From Cohaesibacter sp. ES.047 (GTDB taxonomy: Bacteria; Pseudomonadota; Alphaproteobacteria; Rhizobiales; Cohaesibacteraceae), in NCBI RefSeq assembly GCF_900215505.1, contig NZ_LT907844.1, positions 2,700,501-2,764,500 of the forward strand: a stretch of DNA of 64,000 nucleotides. The letters run 5' to 3'. Below are positions 54,009-62,034 of the stretch, piece after piece (position 1 is the first letter of the stretch; every line of letters begins with the position of its first letter). The notes below the pieces were generated by a model. It ran no database searches, was not told the DNA's origin, and saw nothing but the letters and a program-made list of their open reading frames with translations. Made by a program: the position numbers and the translations under genes.

Positions 54009-54887
54009 ATGAGAGACGTTATCGCAGCACCATCGGTCAGGGCGTTGGCCCTGGAAAAGGGAATCGACCTCGAGAGGCTGGCCCGAGATATGGGCCGAAC
54101 CACCATCGCGCGTGAGGATCTGGGGGGCAGCAATCACGCCGCCGGCCCGGCTGCGGATACGTCCTATTGGGATGTGGATCATGCTGCTTACGGCCCTGTC
54201 AGCGAAGAACCAATGAGCCGTTTTGCTCAATTGGCCTCCGCGAATCTGGGAGCGGCGAATGCGCTCATTCCACAAGTTACCCATCACGACCGCGCCGATG
54301 TTTCTGCAATCGAAGCTCTTCGCAAGGAGCTCAAACCAGAGGCGCAGGCGCGCGGTGTCAAGCTCACGGCGCTGGCCTTTCAGGCCAAGGCGCTGGCAAG
54401 GGCCTTGCGCGCGTTCCCTCGCTTCAATGCCTCGCTGAGCGCCGATGGCAAGACGTTGATCCTCAAGGGTTACGTCCATATCGGTATTGCTGTCGATACG
54501 GCGCACGGACTGATGGTTCCTGTCGTCCGCGATGTTGATCGCAAGGGCCTGTGGCAAATCGCGGCAGAGATCACCGATCTCGCCACCCGCGCCCAGAGCC
54601 GCAAGATCGCTCCCGAAGAGATGGGCGGCGCATCGATGTCGATCTCCAATCTGGGCGGCATAGGCGGGCTTGGCTTTACCCCCATCGTCAATCCGCCTGA
54701 AGTGGCAATCCTTGGGATCACCCGCACCGAAACCGTGACCGTTTGGGATGGTGGCACGGCACGCCCGGTGGACATGGTACCGCTCGATCTGAGCTATGAT
54801 CACCGCGTCATCAACGGTGCCGATGCGGCTCGTTTCATGAGTTATATGGCAGGGCTGATCGCCGATCCGCGCCGGATGATGGTCTGA
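54009..54887 (+). CDS. 2-oxoacid dehydrogenase E2 acyltransferase without a lipoyl domain
   Basis: 292 residues. It opens with a peripheral-subunit-binding domain (APSVRALALEKGIDLERLAR) and continues with a full catalytic core ending in LDLSYDHRVINGADAARFMS, which holds the catalytic DHR-x-x-x-G-(A)-D residues. No lipoyl domain precedes it: upstream sequence in frame belongs to the aldehyde dehydrogenase gene. It must therefore take the acyl group from the separate lipoyl carrier protein. ATG 54009 lies 10 bases after the preceding stop. A split E2 of this kind is unusual. Confidence 0.88.
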   Translation: MRDVIAAPSVRALALEKGIDLERLARDMGRTTIAREDLGGSNHAAGPAADTSYWDVDHAAYGPVSEEPMSRFAQLASANLGAANALIPQVTHHDRADVSAIEALRKELKPEAQARGVKLTALAFQAKALARALRAFPRFNASLSADGKTLILKGYVHIGIAVDTAHGLMVPVVRDVDRKGLWQIAAEITDLATRAQSRKIAPEEMGGASMSISNLGGIGGLGFTPIVNPPEVAILGITRTETVTVWDGGTARPVDMVPLDLSYDHRVINGADAARFMSYMAGLIADPRRMMV

Positions 54888-54897
54888 GGGGGTGGAG

Positions 54898-56277
54898 ATG
54901 GCTGACAATCACGCCGATCTGATCGTTCTTGGCGCAGGCCCCGGTGGCTATGCCTGCGCCTTTCGTGCGGCCGATCTTGGGCGCAAAGTCGTCCTCGTCG
55001 ATCCACGCGCCGCATTGGGAGGCGTCTGTCTCAACGAAGGTTGCATCCCATCGAAGGCGCTGCTTCATGCCGCTGAGGTTATCCGTGAAACACGACATGG
55101 CGGCGACTGGGGGATTTCGACAGGCAGGGTCTCGGTCGATCTGGACAAATTGAGAGACAAGAAAGACGGGATCGTTGCGACGCTGACAGACGGCCTCACT
55201 GGCCTTGCCAAACGGCGCAAAGTTCAAACGGTGCGCGGCACCGCCAAGTTCACGAGCGCGAAAAGCCTCGACATCGACGGAGCGGCATGGAGCTTTGATC
55301 AGGCAGTGATTGCTGTTGGTTCGACGCCGGTGCAATTGCCCGGCTGGCCGAACGATGATCGCATCTGGGACAGCACCGCCGCGCTAGAGCTACGGGACGT
55401 GCCCAAGGCGCTTGCCATCGTAGGCGGCGGCATCATCGGGCTGGAAATGGCCACGGTCTACGCGGCCCTTGGCGCGAAGGTGACCGTTATCGAATTCATG
55501 GACCAGATCGCCCCCGGCGCTGACGTCGAGGCGGTCAAGGTCCTGCATTCCGCGCTCGTAGCCGAAGGCGTGACGATCCATACGGGCACCAAGGTCATAG
55601 AGGTCAAAGCTACAAAATCCGCGCTCAGCCTAACATGCGAAGGCGGGTTTGGCGGCACGCTCAAGGCGGATGCCATCATTCAGGCCGTTGGCCGCCGCGC
55701 GAGCGGCTACTTGGTTGCACCCGAGGCCGCAGGCGTCGAGATCGACAACCGCGGTGTCATCGCTGTGGACCGCACCTGCCGCACAAACGTGGAGGGGATT
55801 TTCGCCATCGGCGATGTCACGGGCAACCCGATGCTGGCCCACCGCGCCACGCATCAGGGCCATGTCGCCGCCGAGGTCGCCAGCGGGCACGCCGCGGCGC
55901 TTGATACAGACCTGATCCCATCGGTGGCCTACACCAGCCCCGAGCTGGCCTGGGCCGGGCTGACCCAGGCGCAAGCCAAAGAGCTCGGCGTCGCCCATCA
56001 GGTTGCCAGCTTCCCCTGGGCCGCAAGCGGGCGCAACCTCAGTTCGGGCGGTGGCGAGGGGATGACCAAGCTTGTCTACTGCCCCGAGACGAACCGCCTG
56101 CTTGGCGCAACGATCGTGGGCCGAAACGCGGGAGAGCTCTTGGCCGAATGCGTGCTGGCGATGGAAATGGGCGCAACGCTAGAAGACATCGCCCTGACGG
56201 TACATGCACACCCGACCCTCTCCGAGACCGTCACTTTCACGGCAGAGCGTGCGCTCGGCACGTTGACGGACCTCTGA
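54898..56277 (+). CDS. lpdA: Dihydrolipoamide dehydrogenase (E3)
   Basis: About 459 residues. FAD site GAGPGGYACAFRAADLGRKV, redox disulfide GGVCLNEGCIPSKALLHA, NAD site VGGGIIGLEMATVYAALGAK, second FAD motif GIFAIGDVTGNPMLAHRA and the C-terminal active-site TVHAHPTLSETV are all intact. It reoxidises the dihydrolipoyl groups of the complex. ATG 54898 is used; GTG 54892 is the alternative. Confidence 0.95.
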   Translation: MADNHADLIVLGAGPGGYACAFRAADLGRKVVLVDPRAALGGVCLNEGCIPSKALLHAAEVIRETRHGGDWGISTGRVSVDLDKLRDKKDGIVATLTDGLTGLAKRRKVQTVRGTAKFTSAKSLDIDGAAWSFDQAVIAVGSTPVQLPGWPNDDRIWDSTAALELRDVPKALAIVGGGIIGLEMATVYAALGAKVTVIEFMDQIAPGADVEAVKVLHSALVAEGVTIHTGTKVIEVKATKSALSLTCEGGFGGTLKADAIIQAVGRRASGYLVAPEAAGVEIDNRGVIAVDRTCRTNVEGIFAIGDVTGNPMLAHRATHQGHVAAEVASGHAAALDTDLIPSVAYTSPELAWAGLTQAQAKELGVAHQVASFPWAASGRNLSSGGGEGMTKLVYCPETNRLLGATIVGRNAGELLAECVLAMEMGATLEDIALTVHAHPTLSETVTFTAERALGTLTDL

Positions 56278-56278
56278 T

Positions 56279-57040
56279 ATGACAGGGCCCACGATCGACC
56301 TGAACGGAAAGACAGCCCTCGTCACCGGAGCGAGCCGAGGGATCGGATTGTCGATCGCACAGGTGCTGGCACGCTCTGGCGCCGATGTGATCGGGCTTGG
56401 CACGTCGATCACGGCGCAGGCGCTGGAGGGGGCCTTTGCGGGCTTGCCCGGTGTGTTTCGGCCAATGGATTGCGACCTCTCCGAAAGGGATCAGATCAAG
56501 GCGTTGCTCGCGCAACTGGATGACGCAGGAGCCGAGATCGACATCTTGGTGAATAATGCTGGGATCATCCGGCGGAACCACGCAGCCGAGCACAGCTTGG
56601 AGGACTGGGATGCCGTGATGGCGGTCAACCTTGATGCGGTTTTCCTGCTCAGCCGTGCGCTCGGCGCGCGTATGCTGGAGCGCGGCGGTGGCAAGATCGT
56701 CAACATCGCCTCGGTCCTGTCATTCCAGGGCGGGGTCCTTGTACCCGGCTATGCCGCGGCCAAGGGTGCGATTGCCCAATTGACCCGCGCACTGGCAAAT
56801 GAATGGGCGCAAGGCGGTGTCAACGTAAACGCCGTCGCGCCTGGCTATGTAGCGACGGACAACACCGCCGCTCTACAGGCTGACGAAGACCGCAGCGCTG
56901 CTTTGATGGCTCGCATACCCGTCGGCCGCTGGGGGCGGCCCGAAGAGATCGCCTGGCCGGTCGCTTTTCTGGCAAGCGAACTGGCCGATTTCATACACGG
57001 CACAGTTCTGCCCGTCGACGGCGGCTGGCTATCTCGCTAG
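56279..57040 (+). CDS. Short-chain dehydrogenase, KduD/gluconate 5-dehydrogenase-like
   Basis: 253 residues, the exact length of KduD (2-keto-3-deoxygluconate 5-dehydrogenase). Cofactor site VTGASRGIGLSIA, NNAGIIRRNHAAEHSLEDWD (a strong KduD mark), catalytic Ser in IASVLSFQGG, Tyr and Lys in YAAAKGA, and VDGGW at the end. It starts one base after the E3 stop region and is the last gene of the plus arm. The usual KduD reaction interconverts 2-keto-3-deoxygluconate and 2,5-diketo-3-deoxygluconate, which would yield a diketo acid. Confidence 0.88.
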   Translation: MTGPTIDLNGKTALVTGASRGIGLSIAQVLARSGADVIGLGTSITAQALEGAFAGLPGVFRPMDCDLSERDQIKALLAQLDDAGAEIDILVNNAGIIRRNHAAEHSLEDWDAVMAVNLDAVFLLSRALGARMLERGGGKIVNIASVLSFQGGVLVPGYAAAKGAIAQLTRALANEWAQGGVNVNAVAPGYVATDNTAALQADEDRSAALMARIPVGRWGRPEEIAWPVAFLASELADFIHGTVLPVDGGWLSR

Positions 57041-57439
57041 GCTTGAGAGCACTTTTCAAGTGTCCCACTAACGAAAGCCGAGTTTGAATTTGGCTCAGAT
57101 TGCGGATTTGAATGACCGTTTCGGCGACGGGCGCGGGATCGTTGCAGGTTAAGTGCCGCACATGCAACCAAATACTGCATATGAAACAGACGCAACCCGA
57201 AAATCGACTTCGTCCGCTCACCCGCCATCTGGTCGATTGAAATGCTGCACTTCGTTCGAATGGCAGCAATGCAGAAGTCATTTTGAGGCAGATGTCTGCT
57301 GGTGAATGACCGCATAGAGCTGCTTCTATCTCCTCCATCCGCTTTCTTGCCAACCAAACAATCACAATCCTCTCCGCCAGTCTTGAACAAGAGAGGTTGA
57401 AATGTTGTATTCTGACTTGGCTTTCATCAGGAGTTGCGA
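57041..57439. other. Non-coding stretch after the catabolic operon
   Basis: Roughly 400 bases with no convincing gene. It contains one copy of a 38-base repeat (57234-57271) found again beside IS1111 copy 2, and the AGGAG ribosome site of the following small gene at its right edge. No strong terminator was seen for the long operon. Confidence 0.5.
57234..57271 (+). repeat. 38-base dispersed repeat, copy A
   Basis: It matches 57944-57981 at about 31 of 38 positions, with the shared cores GAAATGCTGC and TCGAATG. Both copies are non-coding and within the cargo. Origin unknown. Confidence 0.5.
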
Positions 57440-57838
57440 ATGTTATATGCAATTGCTTTACTGTTCTGGCTTTTTCATGGAGAGCCATCAGTAGCCTTTG
57501 AACCAAAAGGTTTTACAGGCGAGAAGTTTCTAGGGGCGTGCCTTAGCGATGATCCGCTTCAACAGAGAGCCTGCAATGACTACTTTTCCGCGGTCATCCA
57601 AAGTTACAAGATGGGTGGTGGAGTTGTTTACGTGCAAACTCACGCACGCATAGAAGACGAGAAAGAACGTAGCCGCGCGATTTGGGAAGCTCTGCAAGTT
57701 TGTCACGGAGCAGCATTCAACCCCAAAGAGGCACAATCTGATGTTATTAAGCACCTTCAGCAGAACCCTTCCATGCAAAGGAGCTCTGCTGACTTGATGA
57801 TCATAGTGTCTCTAATGGAGATGTTTCCCTGCAATTAG
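57440..57838 (+). CDS. Small exported protein, Rap1a/Tai-like
   Basis: About 132 residues. A signal peptide (LLYAIALLFWLFHGEPSVAF) is followed by a compact Cys-containing domain: FLGACLSDDPLQQRACNDYF, LQVCHGAAFN and a C-terminal MEMFPC. The order C...C...C...FPC and the phrase DVIKHLQQNPSMQRSSADLM resemble the Rap1a/Tai family of periplasmic immunity proteins against type VI effectors, though many orphans exist. ATG 57440 is chosen since AGGAG (57429-57433) is six bases away; a TTG six bases earlier is less likely. No effector gene is adjacent. A/T-rich codons set it apart from the catabolic genes. Confidence 0.7.
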   Translation: MLYAIALLFWLFHGEPSVAFEPKGFTGEKFLGACLSDDPLQQRACNDYFSAVIQSYKMGGGVVYVQTHARIEDEKERSRAIWEALQVCHGAAFNPKEAQSDVIKHLQQNPSMQRSSADLMIIVSLMEMFPCN

Positions 57839-57943
57839 CAGATCTCGTCTGTATGGGTGCCTGCCACTCGCATTTGCGGGCAGAAACACACCGAACTTCC
57901 GTTTCCTTTGTCTGTTAGCGAAGTCCGCACTGTCACCTTCGAG

Positions 57944-57981
57944 CGATAGAAATGCTGCGCTTTAATCGAATGTCAGGAATG
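57944..57981 (+). repeat. 38-base dispersed repeat, copy B, at the IS1111 copy 2 left edge
   Basis: Second copy of the repeat at 57234-57271. It ends exactly where IS1111 copy 2 begins, so it may be a preferred target of the element. Confidence 0.5.
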
Positions 57982-58055
57982 GGATGTACCGGCTGCTTCC
58001 CCCAACTCAGCAGGTTATAGTTTGACTGTTTCAACTGCAGATTAGGAGAAGTGGC

Positions 58056-59153
58056 ATGACGAAGAAAGCAATTGATGCATTGATGTCGATTGGCATCGAT
58101 ATCGGCAAAGACACGTTCCATCTGGTTGGCTTTGATTACGATGGCCAACTTGTTCTGCGCAAGAAAATCAAACGACTTGCCCTGCTGCAGACCTTCGAAA
58201 ATTTTCCGAGATGCGTTGTCGGTATGGAAGCATGCCTGAGCGCCCACTTTGTCAGTCGATGCTTGCGCAAACTCGGGTTCAAACCTCGGATCATCCCTGC
58301 CATTTATGTGAAGCCCTTCATCAAGGGCCAGAAGAATGACTACAATGATGCTGAGGCCATTGCGGAGGCAGCCTTGCGGCCGAACTTGCCGACAGTGCCA
58401 GAGAAAAGCCAGGACCAGCTCGACCTGCAAGCTCTTCATCGCGTCAGGTCCCGCTTGGTGTCCCGTCGCACAGCAACGATAAACCAGATCCGTGCATTTT
58501 TGATTGAACAGGGCATTACGGTTCGCAAGGGGCTGCGGGCTTTGAAAAATTCCTTCGAAACCATTCTCGAACAGCGCAAAGATGAGATATCGCCCCGAAT
58601 GCGCAGTATCCTGTTTGGCCTCTATGGAGACTGGCTCTGGCTTGATGACAGGATTGAGGCTGTCTCCAAGGAGATAGAAGAGATCAGCCAAAGGGAAGAA
58701 AACTGCATCAACGTGATGACGATCCCCGGCATTGGTCCGGTAATCTCGACTGCGATGGTTGCTGCTGTCGGAACTGGAGAAGCCTTTGATCGAGCGCGCG
58801 ATTTTGCCGCCTGGGTCGGTTTGGTTCCCCGTCAACACAGCACAGGGGGCCGAACAATACTTGGACGCATATCGAAACGGGGCAGCCGATATTTGCGGAT
58901 GCTCTTTGTGCAAGCGGCGAGGGTTATTCTGATGCGATCCAATCGATGGCCAGACTTCAGTTTTGGTGAATGGCTGATAAGGGCATCAGAACGCATGAAC
59001 CAGAACAAGCTGGCGATAGCTTTGGCCAACAAACTGGCCCGGATGGCTTGGAGTATCCTCAGACACAAAACGGCGTTTGATGCGCCCAAGAAATGCGGTC
59101 GAGATTGGAATCTGAAACCATTTTCGGCCTCAAAGGAGTTCGCGATAGACTGA
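58056..59153 (+). CDS. IS110-family (DEDD) transposase, intact
   Basis: 365 residues. The N-terminal RuvC-like DEDD domain starts MSIGIDIGKDTFHLVGF, with CVVGMEACLSAHF and GQKNDYNDAEAIAEA supplying the acidic residues. The C-terminal Transposase_20 domain has MTIPGIGPVISTAM, AAWVGLVPRQHSTGGR with the Ser in the family active site, and LRHKTAF. GGAGAAG lies ahead of ATG 58056. It is the only whole recombinase of this IS in the window and could act on both copies. Confidence 0.95.
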   Translation: MTKKAIDALMSIGIDIGKDTFHLVGFDYDGQLVLRKKIKRLALLQTFENFPRCVVGMEACLSAHFVSRCLRKLGFKPRIIPAIYVKPFIKGQKNDYNDAEAIAEAALRPNLPTVPEKSQDQLDLQALHRVRSRLVSRRTATINQIRAFLIEQGITVRKGLRALKNSFETILEQRKDEISPRMRSILFGLYGDWLWLDDRIEAVSKEIEEISQREENCINVMTIPGIGPVISTAMVAAVGTGEAFDRARDFAAWVGLVPRQHSTGGRTILGRISKRGSRYLRMLFVQAARVILMRSNRWPDFSFGEWLIRASERMNQNKLAIALANKLARMAWSILRHKTAFDAPKKCGRDWNLKPFSASKEFAID

Positions 59154-59199
59154 CTGCATGGAACAGAAAAATACGCCCCCAGAATCTGACGGCCCTTTC

Positions 59200-60516
59200 G
59201 GGACTATGGAGAATTTTGTGCCCTGGCGTGGTAACTCTAATATGAGGAGACCCACGTATGAGCATCGACAAAGCCCTTTTGGATCATCTGATGGAAGGCC
59301 GCAAAGCGGGCGATCTGTTCGGAGAGGACGGGATTCTGCAAGAACTGACCAAGGCGCTGGCCGAACGAGCCCTGAGCGCCGAACTGGACGAGCATCTGAC
59401 CGAAGAACGCGCCGATGCGCCGCCTGAAGGCGCGAACCAGGCGCCAAATCGTCGCAATGGCCGCAGCCAGAAGACGGTGACCACCGACAGCGGGAAGGTC
59501 ATTCTCGACATTCCCCGTGACCGCAACGGCAGCTTTGATCCTCTGCTGATCGCCAAGTATCAGCGCCGCTTTCCCGAGTTCGACACCAAGATCATCAGCA
59601 TGTACGCGCGCGGGATGACGACCCGCGAGATCCAGGGGCATATCGAGGATATCTATGGTATAGAGGCGTCCCCGAGCCTGATTTCGGCGATCACCGATGC
59701 CGTGATGGAGGAAGTGACCGCCTGGCAGAACCGCCCGCTGGAACCGTGTTATCCGATTGTGTTCATGGACGCGATCCGGGTCAAGATCCGCACCGACGGC
59801 GTGGTTCTGAACAAGGCGGTTTTTGTGGCCCTGGCTGTTCTCCCGGACGGCACCCGCGACGTTCTGGGGCTTTGGTTCCAGGCCAATGAGGGTGCCAAGT
59901 TCTGGGCTAAAGTTCTCAGCGATCTGCGCAACCGTGGCGTTCAGGACATTCTCATCGCCGTCGTGGACGGTCTGAAGGGCTTCCCCCAGGCCATCGAGGC
60001 AGCCTTTCCTCAGACCCAGGTCCAGACCTGTATCGTGCATCTGCTGCGCCATTCCATGAGCTTTGCCAGCTACAAGGATCGCAAGGCCGTCGCAGCGGCT
60101 CTTAAGGCTGTCTACACCGCTGTGGACGCAGCAGCCGCGGAGACTGCGCTGGCGGAGTTCGAAAACAGCGACCTTGCCGCCAAATACCCGGCAATCGCGC
60201 CGAGTTGGCGCCGGACTTGGAACGAGGTGATCCCGTTCCTTGACTATCCGCCCCAAGTGCGCAGGCTGATCTACACCACGAACGCCATTGAAGCACTGAA
60301 CTCGAAAATCCGCCGGGCCGTTCGCTCCCGCGGGCATTTCCCCAGTGACGAGGCAGCTGCGAAATTGATTTATCTCGCCCTGAATGCTACTTCTGTGGAA
60401 TGGAAACGCTCCGTGCGCGAATGGCACTCAGTGAAAAGCCAGTTCGCAATAATGTTCGAAGATCGTTTCCAAATGGCGTAATCAAAGCGCCAGGGCACAA
60501 AATTCTGCATAGTCCC
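59200..60516 (+). mobile_element. IS256-family insertion sequence with 8-bp target duplication
   Basis: 1317 bases with 29-base inverted ends (59200-59228 and 60488-60516) matching at 28 positions, starting GGGACTATG. The target duplication GCCCTTTC is present on both sides (59192-59199 and 60517-60524). It is inserted in the non-coding right part of IS1111 copy 2. The perfect duplication shows a recent or undisturbed insertion. Confidence 0.95.
59258..60481 (+). CDS. IS256-family (Mutator-type) transposase
   Basis: 407 residues, normal for the family. The DDE triad is visible as Asp in YPIVFMDAIRVKIR, Asp in LIAVVDGLKGFPQA and Glu in TTNAIEALNSKIRRAVRSRG. NRRNGRSQKTV and YARGMTTREIQGHI are also standard. 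The frame is uninterrupted and the ends are intact, so the element should be able to move. Confidence 0.96.
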   Translation: MSIDKALLDHLMEGRKAGDLFGEDGILQELTKALAERALSAELDEHLTEERADAPPEGANQAPNRRNGRSQKTVTTDSGKVILDIPRDRNGSFDPLLIAKYQRRFPEFDTKIISMYARGMTTREIQGHIEDIYGIEASPSLISAITDAVMEEVTAWQNRPLEPCYPIVFMDAIRVKIRTDGVVLNKAVFVALAVLPDGTRDVLGLWFQANEGAKFWAKVLSDLRNRGVQDILIAVVDGLKGFPQAIEAAFPQTQVQTCIVHLLRHSMSFASYKDRKAVAAALKAVYTAVDAAAAETALAEFENSDLAAKYPAIAPSWRRTWNEVIPFLDYPPQVRRLIYTTNAIEALNSKIRRAVRSRGHFPSDEAAAKLIYLALNATSVEWKRSVREWHSVKSQFAIMFEDRFQMA

Positions 60517-60610
60517 GCCCTTTCGGTCAATATGGACCTTTCCGCTAATGAGATCACGGTGCGAGCGTAACTCCAACATGGCCACGACCCGCGTGTCGAT
60601 CAAAAGGCCG

Positions 60611-61966
60611 TGTGTGGACACCCCGGAAAATGCAAGAAGTTTTTGGTCAATATGAACAAGGATCAGGTGCTGTCGTGTGTTCGGCCTCCAGATGTGGCAT
60701 CAACACGCCACGGGCCCGTATGGAGATACGCGGGTCGGGTCCAATTCGGATACGCGCGCTCTGCGGCGCACGGCCTGTGTCTGGTTCTCCCAACCCTGTC
60801 TCGTTGATCGTTTGTCCTTACTTACCTACGCCCTTCCTACATGCCTCGCTATGGCAATAAAGATGGATTATACCATCGCGGGATCCTTATATTTCTCGTT
60901 CTTAGACATCAAGGCCCATGCAACCCGGGCCATTTTGTTGGCTAATGCGACGGTTACCAGCATTCTTGGCTTGCGCGCCAACATTTGCCCGAGCCAGCCA
61001 CCTTGATCGGAACCACGCCGTATAGCCCACCTAACAACTGACGCCGCTCCAATGATGAGAAGCCGCCTCAAGTCGCGTTGCCCCATTTTCGAGGTATGAC
61101 CGATGCGTTCCTTTCCTCCCGATGAATATTGTTTTGGCGTCAAACCCGTCCAAGCGGCGAAATCTCTACCTTTGCGAAAGCTTGCCGGGCCAGGTGCAAG
61201 GGCGGTTAGAGCTACAGCAGTGATCGGACCAATTCCAGGAACGCTCATCAGTTTCCTTGCGCGCTCATCTTGCCTTGCCGCCTCACGAATATCCTTTTCC
61301 AATTGGCTAATCTGACCTGCTAAAGACGCAATGTGATCAAGAAGTATCTGAGCATTGGCAATTACGGCATCAGGTAACTCTGTTTCCGGGTCATTTACGG
61401 CTTCTTGCAGGCGATTGAGATAAACCGTTCCGCAAGGGGCTATAATTCCATATTCGGCTAAATGCCCACGTAAGGCATTAATTGTCTGCGTCTTCTGCCG
61501 TATGAGCAAATCTCTGGTGCGGAGAGCCATTCCAGAAGCCTGTTTTTCAACACTCTTTACCGCAACAAAGCGCATTGTGGGACGAGAGGCCGCCTCTGCG
61601 ATCGCTTCGGCATCATTGGCGTCATTTTTCTGCCGCTTGACATATGGTTTGACGTAAGCAGGTGGGATCAGCTTGATGGTATGCCCGAGCGCCTCAATTC
61701 TGCGCCCCAATAATGCGAACTGGCACAGGCTTCCATTGCAACTATGCAGTTGGGGATCTCTGTGAGAAAAGAAATCAGCTTGGCACGTGTTACCTTCTTG
61801 TTGAAGATGCGGTTGCCAGCTTTCGTTGCGCCATGAACCTGAAATGTGTTCTTTGCCAAATCTATCCCGATTATGAAAACCTGCTTCATGAAAATCTCCT
61901 ACTCAGCTTGGTGAGTACCTCTCCAGTTTGGCACACTTATGCCGTCGGAGGGGTGTCCACCCCATC
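60611..61966 (-). mobile_element. Second IS110-type element nested in IS1111 copy 2
   Basis: About 1356 bases placed between AGGCCG and GATACATATG, which are adjacent (with one change) in IS1111 copy 1. Subterminal inverted repeats TGGACACCCC (60615-60624) and GGGGTGTCCA (61950-61959) are visible. The transposase reads on the minus strand, leaving a short 5' side and a longer 3' non-coding side (60611-60867), again the IS1111-branch layout. Boundaries are good to a few bases. Confidence 0.8.
60868..61889 (-). pseudogene. IS110-family transposase with a single-base frameshift
   Basis: Two overlapping frames, 61889-61668 and 61710-60868. The first starts MKQVFIIGIDLAKNTFQVHG and reaches MEACASSHYWG; the second resumes at GRRIEALGHTIKLIPPAYVK and runs through NDANDAEAIAEA, SVPGIGPITAVALTAL and AWTGLTPKQYSSGGKE to the end. 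One missing G in a G-run near 61705 explains the shift. It may be a true lesion or a programmed slip site; a lesion is more likely because relatives are read in one frame. Confidence 0.85.
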
Positions 61967-62034
61967 GGATACATATGAGCGACTTCCTGCGACATGCAAA
62001 GAAATCTCTTGCGAACAGCAGCCGGTACATATAT

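Larger units (their letters stand above)
57982..62034 (+). mobile_element. IS1111/IS110-type insertion sequence, copy 2, interrupted twice
   Basis: Left inverted end ATGTACCGGCTGC at 57984-57996 and right end GCAGCCGGTACAT at 62018-62030. The element is present in three parts: 57982-59199, 60525-60610 and 61967-62034, together 1372 bases, matching the 1371 bases of copy 1. An IS256-type element and another IS110-type element occupy the gaps, both inside the right non-coding region. Same orientation as copy 1. It forms the right edge of the 26-kb insertion, abutting the 5' half of the cyclase gene. Confidence 0.88.

Noticed and set aside
49281-56277. Calling the lipoyl complex a plain acetoin catabolism (aco) operon
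   Set aside because: There is no AcoR, AcoX or AcoK gene, the cluster is tied to a sugar importer and three SDRs, and the E2 is split; the similarity supports the reaction type, not the substrate.
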